This document shows positions 24,637 to 33,876 of a stretch of DNA of 64,000 nt, piece by piece. The notes beneath the pieces are model-generated. The model did no database searches. It was not told the origin of the DNA and saw only the letters and a program-made list of their open reading frames with translations. How positions within the stretch are numbered: the stretch's first letter is position 1; the number at the start of each line of letters is the position of its first letter. The stretch is from Prevotella sp. ne3005 (GTDB lineage: Bacteria > Bacteroidota > Bacteroidia > Bacteroidales > Bacteroidaceae): positions 124,001-188,000 of the forward strand of contig NZ_FOCK01000004.1 in the NCBI RefSeq assembly GCF_900110085.1, in the 5' to 3' direction. Both the position numbers and the translations under genes were made by a program.

Positions 24637-25671
24637 ATGCTGATTACCCAGAAGAAGCAATTGTACGACTTTGGCAGAAGGGTCTTTCCCCTCTACCTGA
24701 TTCTTCTTTTGTTGACTTCATGTGGCGGCAATGACGGGAAATTCAGAATCGAAGGCAGTTTTAAGGGTATGAACCAAGGCGAGCTGTATATCTATGGCAT
24801 CAATGGAAATCAACAACTCGACACAATCTCCCTTGCCCGAGGAGAGTTCAAGTATCAGATTGCACTGGAAGAGCCTACCACCATGGTTATCGTATTCCCC
24901 AACTTTTCGGAACTGCCCGTCTTTGCAGAGCCTGGAGCAACCGTTGAGATCAACGGCGACGCCACCCACCTCAAGGAAACGAAGATTAAGGGTACCGACC
25001 TCAACAAGCAGATGACAGCCTTCCGCCTACAGACAGCAGAGATGACACCCCCTGAGGTCATAAAGACCGCTAGTCAATTTATCAAGGATCACCCTGACTC
25101 TCCCGTCAGCCTCTATCTGCTACGCAAACATTTCATTCTTCCTGTTGATGCCGACTATCGGCAGGCCCGAGAGCTCGCAGAGCTGATGAGCAAGGCCTTG
25201 CCCGAGAATGAAGATTTGAAGGCATTATCCCAAAAGCTGTCAGGACTACAAACCCTGAAAACCGGAGAGAAGATACCTTCATTCAGCGTCACCGACATCA
25301 ATGGCAAGACAGTCTCCTCAGCAGATTTGAACGCAAAGGCCAATGTCATCATTGTCTGGGCATCATGGAACTACGAGAGCATATACATGCTGAGCCAGCT
25401 TCAGAAAATGATGGGACACTACGACAACAGGCTGAAAGTGCTTCTCGTCAGCATGGATGCCGACGTCAAGGACTGCCGGCGCATCCTCAACAGAGACTCC
25501 ATCAAATGGAGCACCATCTGCGACGGACGCTTTTGGGAGTCGCCTATTCTCCAAAAGACAGGACTCTCCCATCTACCCGACAATCTCGTCTTCGACAGTC
25601 AGGGAAAAGTCGTCGACCACTCGATGAACTACCAAACGATGTTGGAAACATTTGACAAGATGATAGAATGA
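24637..25671 (+). CDS. DUF4369/TlpA-like lipoprotein lacking redox cysteines
   Basis: 344 residues from ATG 24637; the open frame runs back through the tRNA but that part is not coding. Lipobox LLTSC (C29). The N-terminal DUF4369 domain (about 35-150) includes FRIEGSFKGMNQGELYIY. The C-terminal thioredoxin-like fold (about 215-340) has IPSFSVTDINGKTVSSADL and VIIVWASWNYES. In TlpA/ResA proteins the WCxxC motif follows WAS; here residues 245-248 are N-Y-E-S, so no disulfide chemistry is possible at that site. It may be a binding or chaperone-like relative. Confidence 0.82.
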   Translation: MLITQKKQLYDFGRRVFPLYLILLLLTSCGGNDGKFRIEGSFKGMNQGELYIYGINGNQQLDTISLARGEFKYQIALEEPTTMVIVFPNFSELPVFAEPGATVEINGDATHLKETKIKGTDLNKQMTAFRLQTAEMTPPEVIKTASQFIKDHPDSPVSLYLLRKHFILPVDADYRQARELAELMSKALPENEDLKALSQKLSGLQTLKTGEKIPSFSVTDINGKTVSSADLNAKANVIIVWASWNYESIYMLSQLQKMMGHYDNRLKVLLVSMDADVKDCRRILNRDSIKWSTICDGRFWESPILQKTGLSHLPDNLVFDSQGKVVDHSMNYQTMLETFDKMIE

Positions 25672-25702
25672 CACCATAATTAATACTTAAATCATTGATA
25701 CT

Positions 25703-27253
25703 ATGCTTGTTAAAACATTCTGTGCAGCCGTAATGGGGCTGGAGGCAACAACCATCACCATCGAAGTCAATTTGGCAAGAGGCGTCATGTTCCACTTGTC
25801 GGGTATGGCAGATACTGCTGTGAAAGAGAGCTATGACCGCATCCGTGCAGCCATGTCCAATATAGGTTTTAAACCACCGACAGCTGACCTGACTGTCAAT
25901 CTCAGTCCTGCCGATATTCGTAAGGAGGGTAGTGGTTACGATTTACCTCTGGCTATCGGCATCCTTGCTGCTCACGGGAAAGTCTCCGACGCCATGCTGG
26001 CAGATTACATGATGATTGGCGAGTTAGGTCTCGACGGGAAACTGAAGCCCGTCAGCGGAGCCCTTTCCGTAGCCATCCGCGCCAGAAAGGAGAAGTTCAA
26101 GGGTCTGTTTATGCCAAAGGAGAACGCTCGTGAAGCAGCTGTTGTCAACAATCTCGATGTCTATGGCATGGAGAACCTGAGCGATGTCATCAGCTTCCTC
26201 AATGGTAATGAAAATAGCTACGAGCCTACTTTCGTCGACACTCGCAAGGAGTTTTATGAACAACAATACTCTTGTGACCTCGACTTTGCCGATGTCCGTG
26301 GACAAGAGAGCGTGAAACGTGCTTTAGAGGTGGCTGCTGCTGGTGGCCATAATCTGATTATGATTGGGGCTCCAGGCAGTGGTAAGTCTATGATGGCCAA
26401 GCGGTTACCAGGCATCCTTCCCCCACTCTCACTAGCTGAGAGCTTGGAAACCACGCAGATCCATTCTGTGGCAGGAAAACTCTCCAGCGGCACGTCACTC
26501 ATCTCCCAGAGACCCTTCCGTAGTCCTCACCACACCGTATCACAGGTCGCCATGACTGGTGGCGGCAATAGGGCTCTACCAGGAGAAATCTCAATGGCCC
26601 ATAATGGTGTCCTCTTCCTCGACGAGCTACCAGAATTCTCAAAATCCACTTTAGAGGTACTGCGTCAGCCCTTGGAGGATCGTAAGATTACCATCAGCCG
26701 TGCCAAATACACGGTAGAATATCCCTGTTCATTGATGTTCGTTGCCTCGATGAACCCTTGTCCATGTGGCTATTATGGTGATCCGACCCACCATTGTGTG
26801 TGCACCCCAGGACAAATCAGCCGTTATCTCTCGAAGATCAGTGGTCCATTACTCGACCGTATAGATATCCATTGTGAAGTGCAGGTAGTGCCCTTCAATC
26901 AACTATCGCAGATGCAGCCGGGAGAGTCGAGTGCCGTCATCCGAGAGCGCGTCATCAAGGCCCGCCAGATACAAGAACAGCGTTTCCACGATTTCAAGGG
27001 TATCCACTGCAATGCACAAATGACAGAAAGGATGATCCATCAATTTGCAGAACCCGATGATGCCAGCCTCGACATGCTGCGCCAGGCCATGGAACGACTC
27101 AGTCTCTCTGCCCGTGCCTACAGTCGTATCCTCAAGGTGGCGCGCACCATTGCCGACCTCGAAGGGGTAGAACAGGTACAGAGCCAACATATCGCTGAAG
27201 CCATCGGCTATCGTTCGCTGGATCGTGGTGATTGGGCCGAAAGAGCCCTATAA
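25703..27253 (+). CDS. comM: YifB/ComM-family Mg-chelatase-like AAA+ ATPase
   Basis: 516 residues. The N-terminal Lon-protease-like domain has the segment EGSGYDLPLAIGIL. The AAA+ core carries Walker A GAPGSGKS at 222-229 and Walker B GVLFLDELPEF. The conserved cysteine cluster is MNPCPCGYYGDPTHHCVC, and the C-terminal Mg_chelatase_C domain ends with the YRSLDRGDW motif. In Vibrio, ComM is a helicase that helps integrate transformed DNA. A Bacteroidota role in recombination is inferred from family. The 3' end overlaps the convergent AsmA-like gene by 6 nt. Confidence 0.93.
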   Translation: MLVKTFCAAVMGLEATTITIEVNLARGVMFHLSGMADTAVKESYDRIRAAMSNIGFKPPTADLTVNLSPADIRKEGSGYDLPLAIGILAAHGKVSDAMLADYMMIGELGLDGKLKPVSGALSVAIRARKEKFKGLFMPKENAREAAVVNNLDVYGMENLSDVISFLNGNENSYEPTFVDTRKEFYEQQYSCDLDFADVRGQESVKRALEVAAAGGHNLIMIGAPGSGKSMMAKRLPGILPPLSLAESLETTQIHSVAGKLSSGTSLISQRPFRSPHHTVSQVAMTGGGNRALPGEISMAHNGVLFLDELPEFSKSTLEVLRQPLEDRKITISRAKYTVEYPCSLMFVASMNPCPCGYYGDPTHHCVCTPGQISRYLSKISGPLLDRIDIHCEVQVVPFNQLSQMQPGESSAVIRERVIKARQIQEQRFHDFKGIHCNAQMTERMIHQFAEPDDASLDMLRQAMERLSLSARAYSRILKVARTIADLEGVEQVQSQHIAEAIGYRSLDRGDWAERAL

Positions 27254-29206
27254 CCACGGGAACTTCTTTTTCTTCTTTTGCCCCTTTTCAGCATTCTTTT
27301 GCTCCTTAGTCTTGGCATCACCCTTGTCTTTCTTCTGCCAAGGCCACTTGACGTCGTGAACCTTGAGGTTAGGTTTCACTTTCATCTTGTGGACGGAGTC
27401 GGTGTCGGTAAACGTAAAGTCACAAAGCAAGTCAACGTTTTTGTTCTTCTGACGGAGATTACCCTCTGCAACGGCACCATCACTGTTGACGACAACAACG
27501 ATATCCTTGACCTTCACCTTTTTGTAACTGACCTCAGTTACTGTGGCATTAATCTTTCCGATAGGCAGCTTACCACCCTTCTGTTTTCTCATCACGGCTG
27601 TACGGGGCTTGGACATATCGAAAGTAAAGTTGGCATTACAGGCCACATCGCCGATGTCCTTCATTTCAAGCACCTTGCCTAAGTGGATGGCTGAGGTATT
27701 GACCTGTCCTAATACATACTTGGTGTTCTCGTCGAGCGTCACGTTAAAGTTCAGACTGCCTACATCCGTACGGAGCAAACCCTTGAACAGCTCCTTCTTA
27801 TAAAGGATTTGTACATCGCCTGTATAATTGATGGTTCCCAACGCCTTGAGTTGCTTCATCATGAACTTCTTCACAGCAAACTGGTTGATGATGTCTATAG
27901 CCGTCTTAGTTGGTGTGGTCATGTTCTTCACGTGGAAGTGGATGTTCAGGGCCTCCTTCGGACTAAAGTGCTCCATACCGCCATCAGCATCGAGCTTCAG
28001 TTTATTATCAACGGTATTGACATGGATGTCTCTGAACACCATTGAGGTGTCGGTACCGCTCAATTTTACCTTCAACTCCAGAGGAATAGTAAAATTGGCC
28101 AGTACAGGAGCAAAGGGCCTCGAGATATCCTTTAATAGCGTACGACCAGAGATTTCCGAGGTGTGGTAAGTCAGCTTCCGCCCCTGTTTCTTACTTGGAA
28201 GAGTCAGCTCACCTTTATCGAACGTCAGCACTGTCGAGTCGTGCTGGATGGTCACATCACTCAGATACACCTTTTCTTTATTAATACCAGCCGTGAAGTG
28301 CAGGTCTCTCACGTTAAAGCCCGTCACTGAGTCCTTCGCCACAAACTTCGTCATCGTCACATTGGCCGTATCCTTACCATAGTGATTGATCCTCAATTGC
28401 ATATTGGATGTCACGTCGAGATGTCCCACATCGAAAAAACCTCGCTTTGGTTTATCTGCGTTCTTACGGGGCAGATGATTGTCAATGGCAAAGTGCAGGT
28501 CCCCGATGTCAGCCATCAGATGGTCGCTCTTCTCAGACAATGTCAGATGGTCAAGTTCCACCAGATGGGTTCGCATTTCGCCCTTCTTCGTTGCCCTATC
28601 GAACTTTCCATGCAGATGGCGAATCTCTCCCTGCTGATGTCCCAGCCACGTCTTTTCATAGGTCATTTTCTCCAATTGGAACGTATCCTCATTAAAGACA
28701 ACGTCGATGTTTTGCACCTTCAACTTCTTCAGGTCGAGATCCAACTTACTCTTCGATTTCTTCACCGTGTCCGTCTTCTCGGCCTTGGGTTTGTCGCTCT
28801 TAAAGGCATCTATCACGAACTGGAAGTTGGCTGCACTGTCCTTTGGTTGATACAAACGAGCCCTCACAGCATTGATCTCTGCTGATTCTATCTCCAGTTT
28901 TTTCGTAATCAACTTCCATAGGTCCAGCTTTACACTCAACTTTTCGGCCTGAAGCATCTTCCGCTGCTGACGGTCCTCCACGTCGAGTCCCATCAGATTA
29001 ACGTCGAAGGTCAGGAAGTTGATGTGTATACTGTCAATCTCCACCTTCGTCTGCAACTTCGTCCGTAGTTGTTCTGTTGCATAAGTCAGGGCTTTGTTTT
29101 GTACGGAAGAACTATTCAGTAAGAAGGCGGCCACCACTAAAATCACCACAATCGCAGCCACAAATCCGCCAACGATCTTCAGCGCAAGAACCAAGTATCT
29201 TTTCAT
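27248..29206 (-). CDS. AsmA/TamB-like envelope protein
   Basis: 652 residues. A single N-terminal membrane helix (MKRYLVLALKIVGGFVAAIVVILVVAAFLL) is followed by the AsmA-type start of the periplasmic part: VEIDSIHINFLTFDVNLMGLDVEDRQQRKMLQAEKLSVKLDLWKL, then long beta-strand repeats. The C-terminus is very basic (about 25 residues rich in Lys, ending KKKKKFPWL). AsmA-like proteins help carry lipids between membranes or affect outer membrane assembly. Promoter -7 box at 29237-29244. Single gene, convergent with comM. Confidence 0.75.
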   Translation of the reverse strand: MKRYLVLALKIVGGFVAAIVVILVVAAFLLNSSSVQNKALTYATEQLRTKLQTKVEIDSIHINFLTFDVNLMGLDVEDRQQRKMLQAEKLSVKLDLWKLITKKLEIESAEINAVRARLYQPKDSAANFQFVIDAFKSDKPKAEKTDTVKKSKSKLDLDLKKLKVQNIDVVFNEDTFQLEKMTYEKTWLGHQQGEIRHLHGKFDRATKKGEMRTHLVELDHLTLSEKSDHLMADIGDLHFAIDNHLPRKNADKPKRGFFDVGHLDVTSNMQLRINHYGKDTANVTMTKFVAKDSVTGFNVRDLHFTAGINKEKVYLSDVTIQHDSTVLTFDKGELTLPSKKQGRKLTYHTSEISGRTLLKDISRPFAPVLANFTIPLELKVKLSGTDTSMVFRDIHVNTVDNKLKLDADGGMEHFSPKEALNIHFHVKNMTTPTKTAIDIINQFAVKKFMMKQLKALGTINYTGDVQILYKKELFKGLLRTDVGSLNFNVTLDENTKYVLGQVNTSAIHLGKVLEMKDIGDVACNANFTFDMSKPRTAVMRKQKGGKLPIGKINATVTEVSYKKVKVKDIVVVVNSDGAVAEGNLRQKNKNVDLLCDFTFTDTDSVHKMKVKPNLKVHDVKWPWQKKDKGDAKTKEQKNAEKGQKKKKKFPWL

Positions 29207-29236
29207 CGTTTTATCAGTTTTTAGTATATTCGGCTA

Positions 29237-29296
29237 CAAAGATACGAATAAATTAAGAATTTTGAATGAAGAATTAAGAGTTTTTTGTACCTTTGC
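29237..29296. promoter_or_regulatory. Divergent -7 boxes for AsmA-like gene and fur operon
   Basis: Minus-strand TATCTTTG at 29237-29244 and plus-strand TACCTTTGC at 29288-29296. The fur-like ATG is 28 nt after the latter. Confidence 0.6.
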
Positions 29297-29324
29297 AGCA
29301 AAATCAAGTAATAACCCTATCATC

Positions 29325-29744
29325 ATGGACGAAACAACCTACGTCTCACTGCTCGAAGAGCACGGCATCAAGCCCACCGCCAACCGCATCGTGTTGGCCC
29401 GGGCCCTCGCATCCTCCATGCAGCCCCAGTCGCTCGCCGAACTGGAGCGCAGAATCCTGACCATCGACAAGTCGAACATCTTCCGAGGTCTTATGCTCTT
29501 CCGTGAGCACCATCTCGTACATGCTATCGAAGGCAGCAATGATGGTACGAAATACGAGCTCTGCCATAGTCATGACCATGATCATGACGACGACCAACAC
29601 CCCCACTTCTACTGTGAGCAGTGTCACGAGACCTACTGCCTCGACTATGCTGACATGCCAGAAATTGCTCTCCCCGAGGGCTTTGAGGCCACATCGGCCA
29701 ACCTGATGATTAAGGGTACATGCCCACACTGTCAGAAACGATGA
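29325..29744 (+). CDS. Fur-family metalloregulator with His-rich loop
   Basis: 139 residues from ATG 29325. The winged-helix half contains GIKPTANRIVLARAL and DKSNIFRGLMLFREHHLV. The metal-binding half has the His/Asp-rich loop HSHDHDHDDDQHPH, then CEQCHETYC and the C-terminal CPHCQK, so two CxxC pairs are available for structural zinc. The family represses metal uptake or peroxide genes. The very His/Asp-rich loop might suit zinc sensing (Zur-like), but this is a guess. It overlaps the HAD gene by 4 nt. Confidence 0.88.
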   Translation: MDETTYVSLLEEHGIKPTANRIVLARALASSMQPQSLAELERRILTIDKSNIFRGLMLFREHHLVHAIEGSNDGTKYELCHSHDHDHDDDQHPHFYCEQCHETYCLDYADMPEIALPEGFEATSANLMIKGTCPHCQKR

Positions 29745-30439
29745 ATAACTTCAACGACATACGTGTCATCGCCTTCGATGCTGACGATACCCTCTGGGAT
29801 TGCCAGTCGCATTTCGAGGCCGTAGAGAACCACCTCTACTCACTGATTGCCCCCTATTGCATTGAGCCTGCCCAAGAACTATTTGTAACTGAATCCGGCA
29901 ATATGGCAGACCTCGGCTACGGTTGCAAGGCTTTCACCATCTCTATCATCGAGACAGCGCTTCGCGTGGCTGGCGACCATCTCTCTGCCGAACAGCTCGC
30001 CGACCTGCTCAGCCACAGCAAGTCGCTACTCCACTTGCCTGCCACACCGCTCCCTGAAGTAGAAGAGACACTCCAACGTCTTCAAGCCTGGCCTTTCCGT
30101 CTTGCAGTATTTACCAAGGGCGAGCTGCAGGATCAGGAAAACAAGCTCCATCGTAGCGGTCTTGCCAAATACTTCTCCCATGTCGAGATTACCAGTAACA
30201 AGACTGAACAGGAGTTTCAACAGCTCTGTGAGCATCTCGGCATCCTGCCCCATCAGTTGCTCATGGTGGGCAACTCACTGAAGAGCGACATTGCCCCAGC
30301 CCTCGCTATCGGTGCCTCAGCCATACACATTCCATTCCACGTCACCTGGCAATTAGAACGCCATACTGAAGACATTGAGCACACGAATCTTTACAAGATT
30401 ACCCATTTCAACGAAATCTTCAAAATCCTCAATTCATAA
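29741..30439 (+). CDS. HAD-family hydrolase
   Basis: 232 residues from ATG 29741, overlapping the Fur gene stop (ATGA). HAD motif I is AFDADDTLWD with the nucleophilic Asp and DxDxT pattern, motif II is AVFTKG, motif III is the Lys in EITSNKTEQEF, and motif IV is GNSLKSDIAPAL. A helical cap lies between motifs I and II. Probably a phosphatase on small metabolites; substrate unknown. Next gene starts within its stop codon (TAATG). Confidence 0.88.
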   Translation: MNNFNDIRVIAFDADDTLWDCQSHFEAVENHLYSLIAPYCIEPAQELFVTESGNMADLGYGCKAFTISIIETALRVAGDHLSAEQLADLLSHSKSLLHLPATPLPEVEETLQRLQAWPFRLAVFTKGELQDQENKLHRSGLAKYFSHVEITSNKTEQEFQQLCEHLGILPHQLLMVGNSLKSDIAPALAIGASAIHIPFHVTWQLERHTEDIEHTNLYKITHFNEIFKILNS

Positions 30440-30837
30440 TGAATTATATCTTTGAAACCCGCATGGAGGTTCGCGATTACGAATGCGACATCGAGGGCAT
30501 CGTCAACAATGCCAACTATCTCCATTATGCCGAACATACCCGTCACCTCTTTCTCCGTAGCCTCGGCGTCAGTTTTGCCAAGCTCCACGAGCAGGGGGTT
30601 GATGCCGTTGTGGCCCGTATGAACCTGCAGTTCAAGACACCCCTGCGATGCGATGACGAGTTCATCTCGCGCCTCGCCCTTTCTAAGGATGGCATCAAGT
30701 ACGTGTTCCACCAGGCCATCTACCGAGCCAGCGATGAACAGCTCTGTTTCAAGGGTGACATCACCCTCGTCTGTCTCATCAATGGTCGCCTCGCCCCTAG
30801 TCCAGACTACGACGAGGCTTTCAAACAGTTCATCTAA
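30439..30837 (+). CDS. Acyl-CoA thioesterase, 4HBT/YbgC family
   Basis: 132 residues with a single hot-dog domain. The signature RDYECDIEGIVNNANYLHYAEHTR has the catalytic Asp position and the NNANY motif of the 4-hydroxybenzoyl-CoA thioesterase family. The start overlaps the HAD stop by one base, so Fur, HAD and thioesterase form a tight three-gene operon. Its stop is 17 nt from the convergent regulator gene. Confidence 0.88.
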   Translation: MNYIFETRMEVRDYECDIEGIVNNANYLHYAEHTRHLFLRSLGVSFAKLHEQGVDAVVARMNLQFKTPLRCDDEFISRLALSKDGIKYVFHQAIYRASDEQLCFKGDITLVCLINGRLAPSPDYDEAFKQFI

Positions 30838-30853
30838 AGCATCTGATTCAACT

Positions 30854-33706
30854 TCACTTTTGTTCGATAAACTCACTGGGGAGCACACCAAATTCTCTCT
30901 TGAAGAGTTTAGTGAAGTACTTTGGTGTATTGAAACCAACCGACATTGACAGTTCGCTCATCTTGATGTCGGGTCGCTGACGCATAATGCGGCAGGCCTC
31001 TTTCAGGCGGATACTGTTGATGAAGCTTGTCACATTCTGATCAGTCAGTGCACGGAGTTTATTATATAAAGTAGAGGACGAAACACACATGTCAGAGGCA
31101 AACTGCTCACGGTCATAGTCTGCATCATCAAGATGTTGCTTCACACAGTCGATGGCGCGGCTAAGGAACAACTCATCGGGCGAAGAGTGCTGCTGCTCCT
31201 CGGCTTCGAGAGTCTTTCGGGCACCTTCATACTGTTTCATGACCATCATCTCACGATAATGGAGCAACTCATTAACACGCTGCTGCAGACGGGCACGGTG
31301 GTTCAAACGGTTCTTATACCACTCTTTGACACCATAGGCAGCAGAACCCAATAGCAATAAATAAATAAGGTATGCCCACCACGTACGATACCAGGGTGGC
31401 AACACACGTACTTGAATGGCATATGGCAACTCCACCAAGTTACCATAGCTGTCAATGGCACGGAGCTTGAGTTGATAAGTACCGGAAGGGAGGTTCTGAT
31501 AGGCGGCCTGACGATTGTCGGCATCAACATGATGCCAATCATGGTCATAACCCTCAAGGCGATAGGCATATTTACATTGTTGTTCGTTTTGATAGGCCAA
31601 TAGTGCAAACTCAACCGTGAACTTCCGAATACTGGCAGGAATCGTGATTTGACGAGTGGTATAGGGTGGCTCGGCAGATATACGGTGTTGTAGAACGGAG
31701 TCAAGCCATTCGTAGGGACGGTCGTTGATCTGTAAGCCAGTAACTAATAAAGAAGCAGAATCCGCTGGTTGCCAGTGATCCATCTGAGCTGGCTTGAAGG
31801 AAAAGAAGCCATTGGCGCTACCCAGGAACAATTCTTGGCCGAAACGCGAAAGGCCGTTGGCAGAGAAACGGATCTTCTCCAAGCCATCCTCTACGCTATA
31901 ATAGGCAGGATGACATTTCCCTTTATCATCAATCTTCAGACAAATAAGTCCTTTGTCCGTGGAAAGCCAGAGCTGTCCCTTCTCATCGCCGCCAATAGCA
32001 TAGATACGGTTGACATTGAGATGATAACGTTGGTTTACCACGATGAACTGATCTTTTTCCACATCATAAAGGAACAGTGCTCCACCATTAGATATGGCCC
32101 AAATCCGATGGTGCGAGTCTTCGTAGACTGCCGTGGCATCTTTGAGGGGATAGTTGCCTTTGACAGGAGCGTACAGCCTACTCTGTATCGATTGTGGTTG
32201 ATGCATATCGCCTGTGAAGCTAATGATACCAGAATTATCGGTTGCAACCCATATACGATGATCGTGACCCTCGATGATGTGACGCACATCAACATTGCTC
32301 ACCAAGAGACGACCTTGCGTATCGGAGAATGCCACACCGATACCGGCACTTTGTCCCACAAGCACCGTTCCATCGTGGAGCTGGCAGAAGGTGTTCACAT
32401 TTCCATCACCTATAAAAGGGGTCCTCTCACGAGGCAGCAGCCGGGCTGGTTCGCCAGTCCGACATACCACAATACCCTGTGAACTGCCCAACCACAATTC
32501 CTGCTCACTACGCTGTATGAAAGCATAGATTGTCTGGACATGTATACCACTGGTACCCGTCATCTGCTGCATACCCGGTATATGGGTATTATAGTTGACA
32601 TGATTTGCCCTGCGATCATATAACGCCAGCCCATAAGGCTGCAGTCCAAGCCAAAAAGAATTGCCATCGGAGGTATAGACGGTTTGTATGCGATTGACGG
32701 GCAACTCTAATCCTGTTGTATCGAGATGGTAGAAATGGAAAGGCGACGGCTTGGTACTAAGATGAACCAGACCTTGATTACGGGTAAGCACCCACAGATT
32801 GCCATGCCCGTCGGTAGCGAGACTATAGCAGAAACAGAGTTCGGAGTGGTTCTCCACCTTTTGTTCGTCATCAAGGTCAACGCTGGTAAGGCCCTCAATG
32901 CAGCAGCCCCAGATGGCATGGCTTACAGAATCCTCTACCAACTGATGGAACGTCCTGAAGTCAGGCCGTCCCTCGTTCATCCTATGGACGCCGGGATTAG
33001 ACTCATTCTCGGGATGATCCAGACGGATGATACCATTCTCCCATGTACCAATCCAAAGTCGGCCACGACTATCCACCAGTTGCGATTGTACCGTATTGCG
33101 CTCACTCAACCGGGGATAAGCCACAAGCTTACCGCTTTTAGGGTTTAAACGGAAGAGACCGCCTTCCCAAGTTCCAATATAGATATTACCTTTCTTATCT
33201 TCGGAAAAAGACCGCACACCAGCAACCATGCTGATGTCTGTGAATTCGTCGGTTTCAGCATCATAGCGCGACACGCCATTAGACGTTCCTACCCAAATCG
33301 TTCCATCAGAAGAAGTAAACAAAGCATCAATCGTTCGAGCATTCTGACTCTGAAGATGATAGGACCGGAACGTATTCCGACGGCGATCGAAACATGTCAA
33401 ACCGTCGCGTGTGCCAAGCCACAAACGATCCTCAGGAGCTTCTGTGATTCTGAGTACATAGTTATTGGGCAGAATACCTGGCGAATAGGCATCGTTTCGG
33501 TAAGTCCTGAAACGATAACCATCGTAGGCACACACGCCCAGATCAGTACCTATCCACATCAATCCGTTGTGGTCAAACTTCAGACAACGTGCCTCCTCAG
33601 CCCCCTCCACTGGAGTCTGAGACACAATCCTGACTGGCACATGCCATGCTACCATTGAGATACTGCACATCAGGACTGACAGTAGCAGTAATCCTTTTTT
33701 TGTCAT
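30854..33706 (-). CDS. Propeller/Y_Y_Y/AraC membrane regulator without kinase or receiver
   Basis: 950 residues. A signal-anchor (residues 1-20) is followed by about thirteen propeller repeats of the pattern (I/L)W(I/V/L)GT..G, then a Y_Y_Y domain (around 670-745). A transmembrane helix follows (WWAYLIYLLLLGSAAYGV), then a short coiled linker and a C-terminal AraC HTH (about 844-950) with DYDREQFASDMCVSSSTLYNKL and MSELSMSVGFNTPKYFTKLFKREFG. Hybrid two-component PUL regulators have the same ends but also HisKA, HATPase and receiver domains (about 1300-1500 residues); all three are absent here. It presumably senses an oligosaccharide in the periplasm and controls the divergent PUL through the 71-nt elements. 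Confidence 0.87.
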   Translation of the reverse strand: MTKKGLLLLSVLMCSISMVAWHVPVRIVSQTPVEGAEEARCLKFDHNGLMWIGTDLGVCAYDGYRFRTYRNDAYSPGILPNNYVLRITEAPEDRLWLGTRDGLTCFDRRRNTFRSYHLQSQNARTIDALFTSSDGTIWVGTSNGVSRYDAETDEFTDISMVAGVRSFSEDKKGNIYIGTWEGGLFRLNPKSGKLVAYPRLSERNTVQSQLVDSRGRLWIGTWENGIIRLDHPENESNPGVHRMNEGRPDFRTFHQLVEDSVSHAIWGCCIEGLTSVDLDDEQKVENHSELCFCYSLATDGHGNLWVLTRNQGLVHLSTKPSPFHFYHLDTTGLELPVNRIQTVYTSDGNSFWLGLQPYGLALYDRRANHVNYNTHIPGMQQMTGTSGIHVQTIYAFIQRSEQELWLGSSQGIVVCRTGEPARLLPRERTPFIGDGNVNTFCQLHDGTVLVGQSAGIGVAFSDTQGRLLVSNVDVRHIIEGHDHRIWVATDNSGIISFTGDMHQPQSIQSRLYAPVKGNYPLKDATAVYEDSHHRIWAISNGGALFLYDVEKDQFIVVNQRYHLNVNRIYAIGGDEKGQLWLSTDKGLICLKIDDKGKCHPAYYSVEDGLEKIRFSANGLSRFGQELFLGSANGFFSFKPAQMDHWQPADSASLLVTGLQINDRPYEWLDSVLQHRISAEPPYTTRQITIPASIRKFTVEFALLAYQNEQQCKYAYRLEGYDHDWHHVDADNRQAAYQNLPSGTYQLKLRAIDSYGNLVELPYAIQVRVLPPWYRTWWAYLIYLLLLGSAAYGVKEWYKNRLNHRARLQQRVNELLHYREMMVMKQYEGARKTLEAEEQQHSSPDELFLSRAIDCVKQHLDDADYDREQFASDMCVSSSTLYNKLRALTDQNVTSFINSIRLKEACRIMRQRPDIKMSELSMSVGFNTPKYFTKLFKREFGVLPSEFIEQK

Positions 33707-33725
33707 TAGTTAGCTCTTATCGCCC

Positions 33726-33757
33726 GCAAAGTTACAAAACATTCTCCAAATGGCAAA
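33726..33757 (-). promoter_or_regulatory. Promoter of the PUL regulator
   Basis: Minus-strand -7 TAACTTTGC (33726-33734), 19-nt spacer, -33 TTTG (33754-33757). It lies next to the 33777 operator copy. Confidence 0.65.
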
Positions 33758-33776
33758 AAAAAAGCTGAAAATAGTT

Positions 33777-33847
33777 AGTTTTCACGATTTGTTCCCACAA
33801 AATAACGCTGAAGAACCCTTGATATAAATCAATCTTCTTAATTTTGC
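33777..33847 (+). promoter_or_regulatory. PUL operator/promoter, copy 1 (before GH43)
   Basis: 71-nt element ending in the -7 box TAATTTTGC (33839-33847). It starts AGTTTTCACGATTTGTTCCC and holds the inverted repeat TTGAT-ATAA-ATCAA over the -33 position. It aligns without gaps to 36010-36080 with 58 of 71 identical bases by hand count. Confidence 0.8.
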
Positions 33848-33876
33848 ATCCGAAATCATCAACTAACAATTACAAC

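Noticed and set aside
29094..29324. N-terminal extension of the Fur-like gene
   Set aside because: It overlaps the divergent AsmA-like gene and its promoter; the Fur domain begins at ATG 29325, 28 nt after a -7 box.
30854..33706. Standard hybrid two-component system
   Set aside because: No HisKA, HATPase or receiver motifs are found between the membrane helix and the AraC domain.
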